From Coriobacteriia bacterium (GTDB lineage: Bacteria > Actinomycetota > Coriobacteriia > WRKU01 > WQUG01): DNA of 7,362 nucleotides. Of this stretch, positions 5,383 to 7,362 are shown piece after piece. The stretch's first letter is position 1. Each line of letters begins with the position of its first letter. Made by a program: the position numbers and the translations under genes. The stretch lies in the NCBI GenBank assembly GCA_009779395.1, contig WREJ01000054.1, forward strand, positions 1-7,362, written 5' to 3'. The notes beneath the pieces were generated by a model. It was not told the origin of the DNA, did not search any database, and saw only the letters and a program-made list of their open reading frames with translations.

Positions 5383-7362
5383 GTTAACGTTGCTAATTGC
5401 AGCGATTTTTCTTCTTGCACTACCCTTTTTAGCGGCAGCGAATTCTGTGGCGGTTCAGTCAGTTCTTGATCCCGTTATTACTCATGTTCAAAATATGTTG
5501 TCACCAGCAGATGATGCATTTGCACCAAATGAAGCACCAGCTGTGGTTTCTGGTGGATTTTCATCACTTTCGAGTTCAACCATTCGACCTGAGGCAACGA
5601 CCTTTTCTGCAGGACATCAGCACTCTCTCGCTATTAAAGCAGATGGTACCCTCTGGTCATGGGGACTTAACCTATCTGGCAGAACAGGATTGGGTATCGC
5701 TGTGAACAGCAATACCCTTGTGCCTACTCAAGTAGGTATTGCAACTAACTGGACACAGGTATCTGCAGGACAGGACCACTCCCTTGCCATCAGATCAGAC
5801 GGCACTCTCTGGGCATGGGGAAGTGACGCAAATGGCAGAACGGGACGAGGTACTATTACAGGCAATCAACCAACACCTGCACAGGTAGGCACTGCTACTA
5901 GCTGGACACAGGTGTCTGCAGGACAGTTGCACTCCCTTGCCATTGCAGCAGATGGTACGCTCTGGTCATGGGGACATAACGGAAATGGCAGAACAGGACT
6001 TGGTACGACAACAGGCAATCAACTAACACCGGCACAGATAGGCACTGCTACTAACTGGACGCAAGTGTCTGCAGGAAGTGAGCACTCCCTTGCCATCAGA
6101 TCAGATGGCACCCTCTGGTCATGGGGAACTAACGGAAGTGGCAGAACAGGACTGGGTACAACAACAGGCAATCAACTAACACCGGCACAGATAGGTACTG
6201 CTACTAACTGGACATCAGTTTCTGCAGGAGGTAGTCACTCCCTTGCCATTAGATCAGACGGTACCCTCTGGGCATGGGGACATAACGCAAATGGCAGAAC
6301 AGGACTGGGTACTGGGTCAGGCAGTCAAAACACACCTGCACAAGTAGGCACTGCTACTAATTGGACGCAGGTGTCTGCAGCAGGTGAGTTTACAGTACCA
6401 ACGGGTCACTCCCTTGCTATCAGGTCAGATGGCACGCTCTGGTCATGGGGAAGTAACGACCTTGGCGCAGCAGGACTCGGTACTGCAATAGGCAATCAAA
6501 CGCCCGTACAAGTAGGTACTGCTACTGATTGGCTGCTGGCTGATGCTGCTACTGATGGCATTCATTCTCTCGGCATGAGAACAAATGGTGATTTGTGGGG
6601 ATGGGGCTGGAATAATAGCGGCCAGTTAGGTCTCAATGACACTACCACTCGTTACGTCCCCACCCTCATCGGTGCTGGCTTTGAACTGGGGTTTGAACCT
6701 GAACCACCAGAAGCAATAGTTATAGCAACACTGCCAACAGCAGATGCTACAGACATTACTGAAACAAGCACCACACACATCAGCATCTTTTTCGACCGTG
6801 AAATGAACCCAACAGTAGCGGGTACTATCACCTTGGATAATGGTGCAACAGTAAATCTTGCATCTGCGACCTGGCGTGCCTCTACTAGTGCTGACCCCGG
6901 TGGTGACAGGGGTAATAACTCGGTGCTCACCGTACCTCTCACGCTCTTTGTATCTGATACTTTGCATGAAGTAATAGTTTCAGGCTTTGTCTGCGCAGTA
7001 AGTGGTGAAGCAATGACGCCACACAGCTGGACCTTCACAACAGGTACGGTCATTCCACCAGCAGCATCAGAAATCGACATTGCAATAAACAAAAACCTGC
7101 AAATGCCCGTGGGAACAATAACACCAGACACGGAATTTGCCTTTGACATTGCACCCTACAGCTTTAACATTGAAACAGATCAGGCGCATATGCTGCCAGC
7201 AATTGCGGTGCCTAATCTTGTGTTCTCACCTTCAGATGTGGCAACAGTGACAGGTGACGTACGAACCGTGACAAAAGTCTCTGATGTTTTGCTAGGAAAT
7301 ACGGTAAACTTCTCGCAACCTGGCCTCTTTACCTATCGCATTAGTGAAAGAAACGATACCTT
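5351..7362 (+). CDS. Secreted RCC1-repeat surface protein with Ig-like and pilin-type isopeptide domains (partial, runs off the right edge; start frame-disrupted by poly-G)
   Basis: An open frame of 670 codons without a stop runs to the window edge. Coordinates begin at GTG 5351, the only in-frame start candidate before the signal peptide in this sequence; the likelier natural start is ATG 5326, out of frame by one G. Using GTG numbering: residues 9-34 form a signal peptide (EKPR, hydrophobic core LTLLIAAIFLLALPFL, then AAANSVA with cleavage near residue 30-32). Residues 83-440 hold seven RCC1-type repeats with the core HSLAIRSDGTLWSWG, predicted to close as a seven-bladed beta-propeller. After a Glu/Pro-rich linker, 456-565 resemble a Big_5 (SbsA-like) Ig domain, with FFDREMNP and closing HSWTFTTG. 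From 571 the sequence resembles a Spy0128/FctA-type isopeptide domain: K581 in INKNL and E666 in YRISE are candidate bond partners. A sortase signal would lie outside the window. Frequent AGA, ACA and GCA codons set it apart from its neighbours. Likely role: cell-surface adhesion or binding, inferred from architecture only. Confidence 0.82.
   Translation, partial: MGGGGLSEKPRLTLLIAAIFLLALPFLAAANSVAVQSVLDPVITHVQNMLSPADDAFAPNEAPAVVSGGFSSLSSSTIRPEATTFSAGHQHSLAIKADGTLWSWGLNLSGRTGLGIAVNSNTLVPTQVGIATNWTQVSAGQDHSLAIRSDGTLWAWGSDANGRTGRGTITGNQPTPAQVGTATSWTQVSAGQLHSLAIAADGTLWSWGHNGNGRTGLGTTTGNQLTPAQIGTATNWTQVSAGSEHSLAIRSDGTLWSWGTNGSGRTGLGTTTGNQLTPAQIGTATNWTSVSAGGSHSLAIRSDGTLWAWGHNANGRTGLGTGSGSQNTPAQVGTATNWTQVSAAGEFTVPTGHSLAIRSDGTLWSWGSNDLGAAGLGTAIGNQTPVQVGTATDWLLADAATDGIHSLGMRTNGDLWGWGWNNSGQLGLNDTTTRYVPTLIGAGFELGFEPEPPEAIVIATLPTADATDITETSTTHISIFFDREMNPTVAGTITLDNGATVNLASATWRASTSADPGGDRGNNSVLTVPLTLFVSDTLHEVIVSGFVCAVSGEAMTPHSWTFTTGTVIPPAASEIDIAINKNLQMPVGTITPDTEFAFDIAPYSFNIETDQAHMLPAIAVPNLVFSPSDVATVTGDVRTVTKVSDVLLGNTVNFSQPGLFTYRISERNDT
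5353..5365 (+). repeat. Poly-G tract of 13 within the start region (putative phase-variation switch)
   Basis: Thirteen consecutive G follow CGT at 5350-5352. No other mononucleotide run of this length is present in the window. It is located inside the coding start of a predicted secreted surface protein, between the basic n-region and the hydrophobic core of the signal peptide. Slipped-strand changes of the tract would move the ATG-started frame between reading the whole protein (12, 15) and early stops (13, 14). Placement and length are as in known contingency loci of surface genes; variability itself cannot be seen from one sequence. Confidence 0.7.
5594..6673 (+). repeat. Seven tandem RCC1 coding repeats with a 153-bp period
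   Basis: Taking the conserved TGG (W-T-x-V-S-A-G) as unit start, units begin at about 5594 (degenerate, no W), 5750, 5903, 6056, 6209, 6362 and 6530. Spacing is exactly 153 bp (51 codons) four times in a row. The first is 3 bp longer, and the sixth is 168 bp because of a short insertion (GEFTVPT region, about 6383-6403). Units 3 and 4 are very similar in DNA, with 35 identical bases at 6008-6042 and 6161-6195. The last unit (6530-6673) is diverged and ends in GQLGLND, a closer match to the classical RCC1 consensus. Confidence 0.9.

Noticed and set aside
5466..5705. 79-codon + strand frame
   Set aside because: It lies fully inside the RCC1 coding region in another frame; the overlapping frame shows a signal peptide and RCC1 motifs and is clearly the real one.
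5750..6529. Regular repeats as a possible CRISPR array
   Set aside because: The period is 153 bp and continuous with one open frame encoding RCC1 blades; there are no short repeats with unique spacers.
6626..7149. Two overlapping - strand frames of 113 and 165 codons opposite the surface gene
   Set aside because: They are antisense to the Ig-like and isopeptide domains, lack known motifs, and arise from the stop-poor ACA/GCA-rich codon use of the + strand gene.

Overview
The window looks like a stretch of bacterial chromosome at roughly 50% GC by eye, with every supportable gene on the + strand. An Actinomycetota host, possibly Coriobacteriia, is my best guess. It rests on remembered resemblance of the PurA and PurD proteins and on the surface-protein architecture at the right end, not on any search. 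TGA is used as a normal stop, for example at the ends of gatB and purD.

Left part (1-2317): a tight run of genes. It opens with the last 17 codons of gatB (tRNA-dependent amidotransferase subunit B), whose TGA overlaps the ATG of a nicotinate phosphoribosyltransferase (pncB, NAD salvage). Nineteen bases later comes a NYN-domain protein with a C-terminal LOTUS/OST-HTH-like region, probably an RNase or RNA-binding protein.

Middle (2318-5116): an 83-bp gap with a possible extended -10 promoter leads into purA, followed directly by purD (the purA stop and the purD start abut). PurD makes glycinamide ribonucleotide early in de novo purine synthesis. PurA commits IMP to AMP. A strong, near-perfect inverted repeat that includes the purD stop codon closes this unit and could terminate transcription from both sides.

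Right part (5117-7362): about 210-230 bp of non-coding DNA with a set of mutually exclusive short hairpins and a plausible promoter leads to a large gene that runs off the window. It encodes a secreted protein with a signal peptide, exactly seven RCC1-type repeats (a predicted seven-bladed beta-propeller), a Big_5-type Ig-like domain and the start of what looks like a pilin-type isopeptide domain. This is a surface protein or adhesin architecture. Its codon use (many AGA, ACA and GCA) differs from the housekeeping genes.

The most notable signal is a run of 13 G at 5353-5365, inside the first codons of this surface gene. From the natural ATG at 5326, 12 or 15 G would join the start to the signal peptide and the whole RCC1 frame. 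The 13 G present here send that start to a stop after 18 codons. This has the form of a phase-variation switch (or a homopolymer sequencing error). A GTG at 5351 is in frame with the body at exactly 13 G, so an alternative start is possible.
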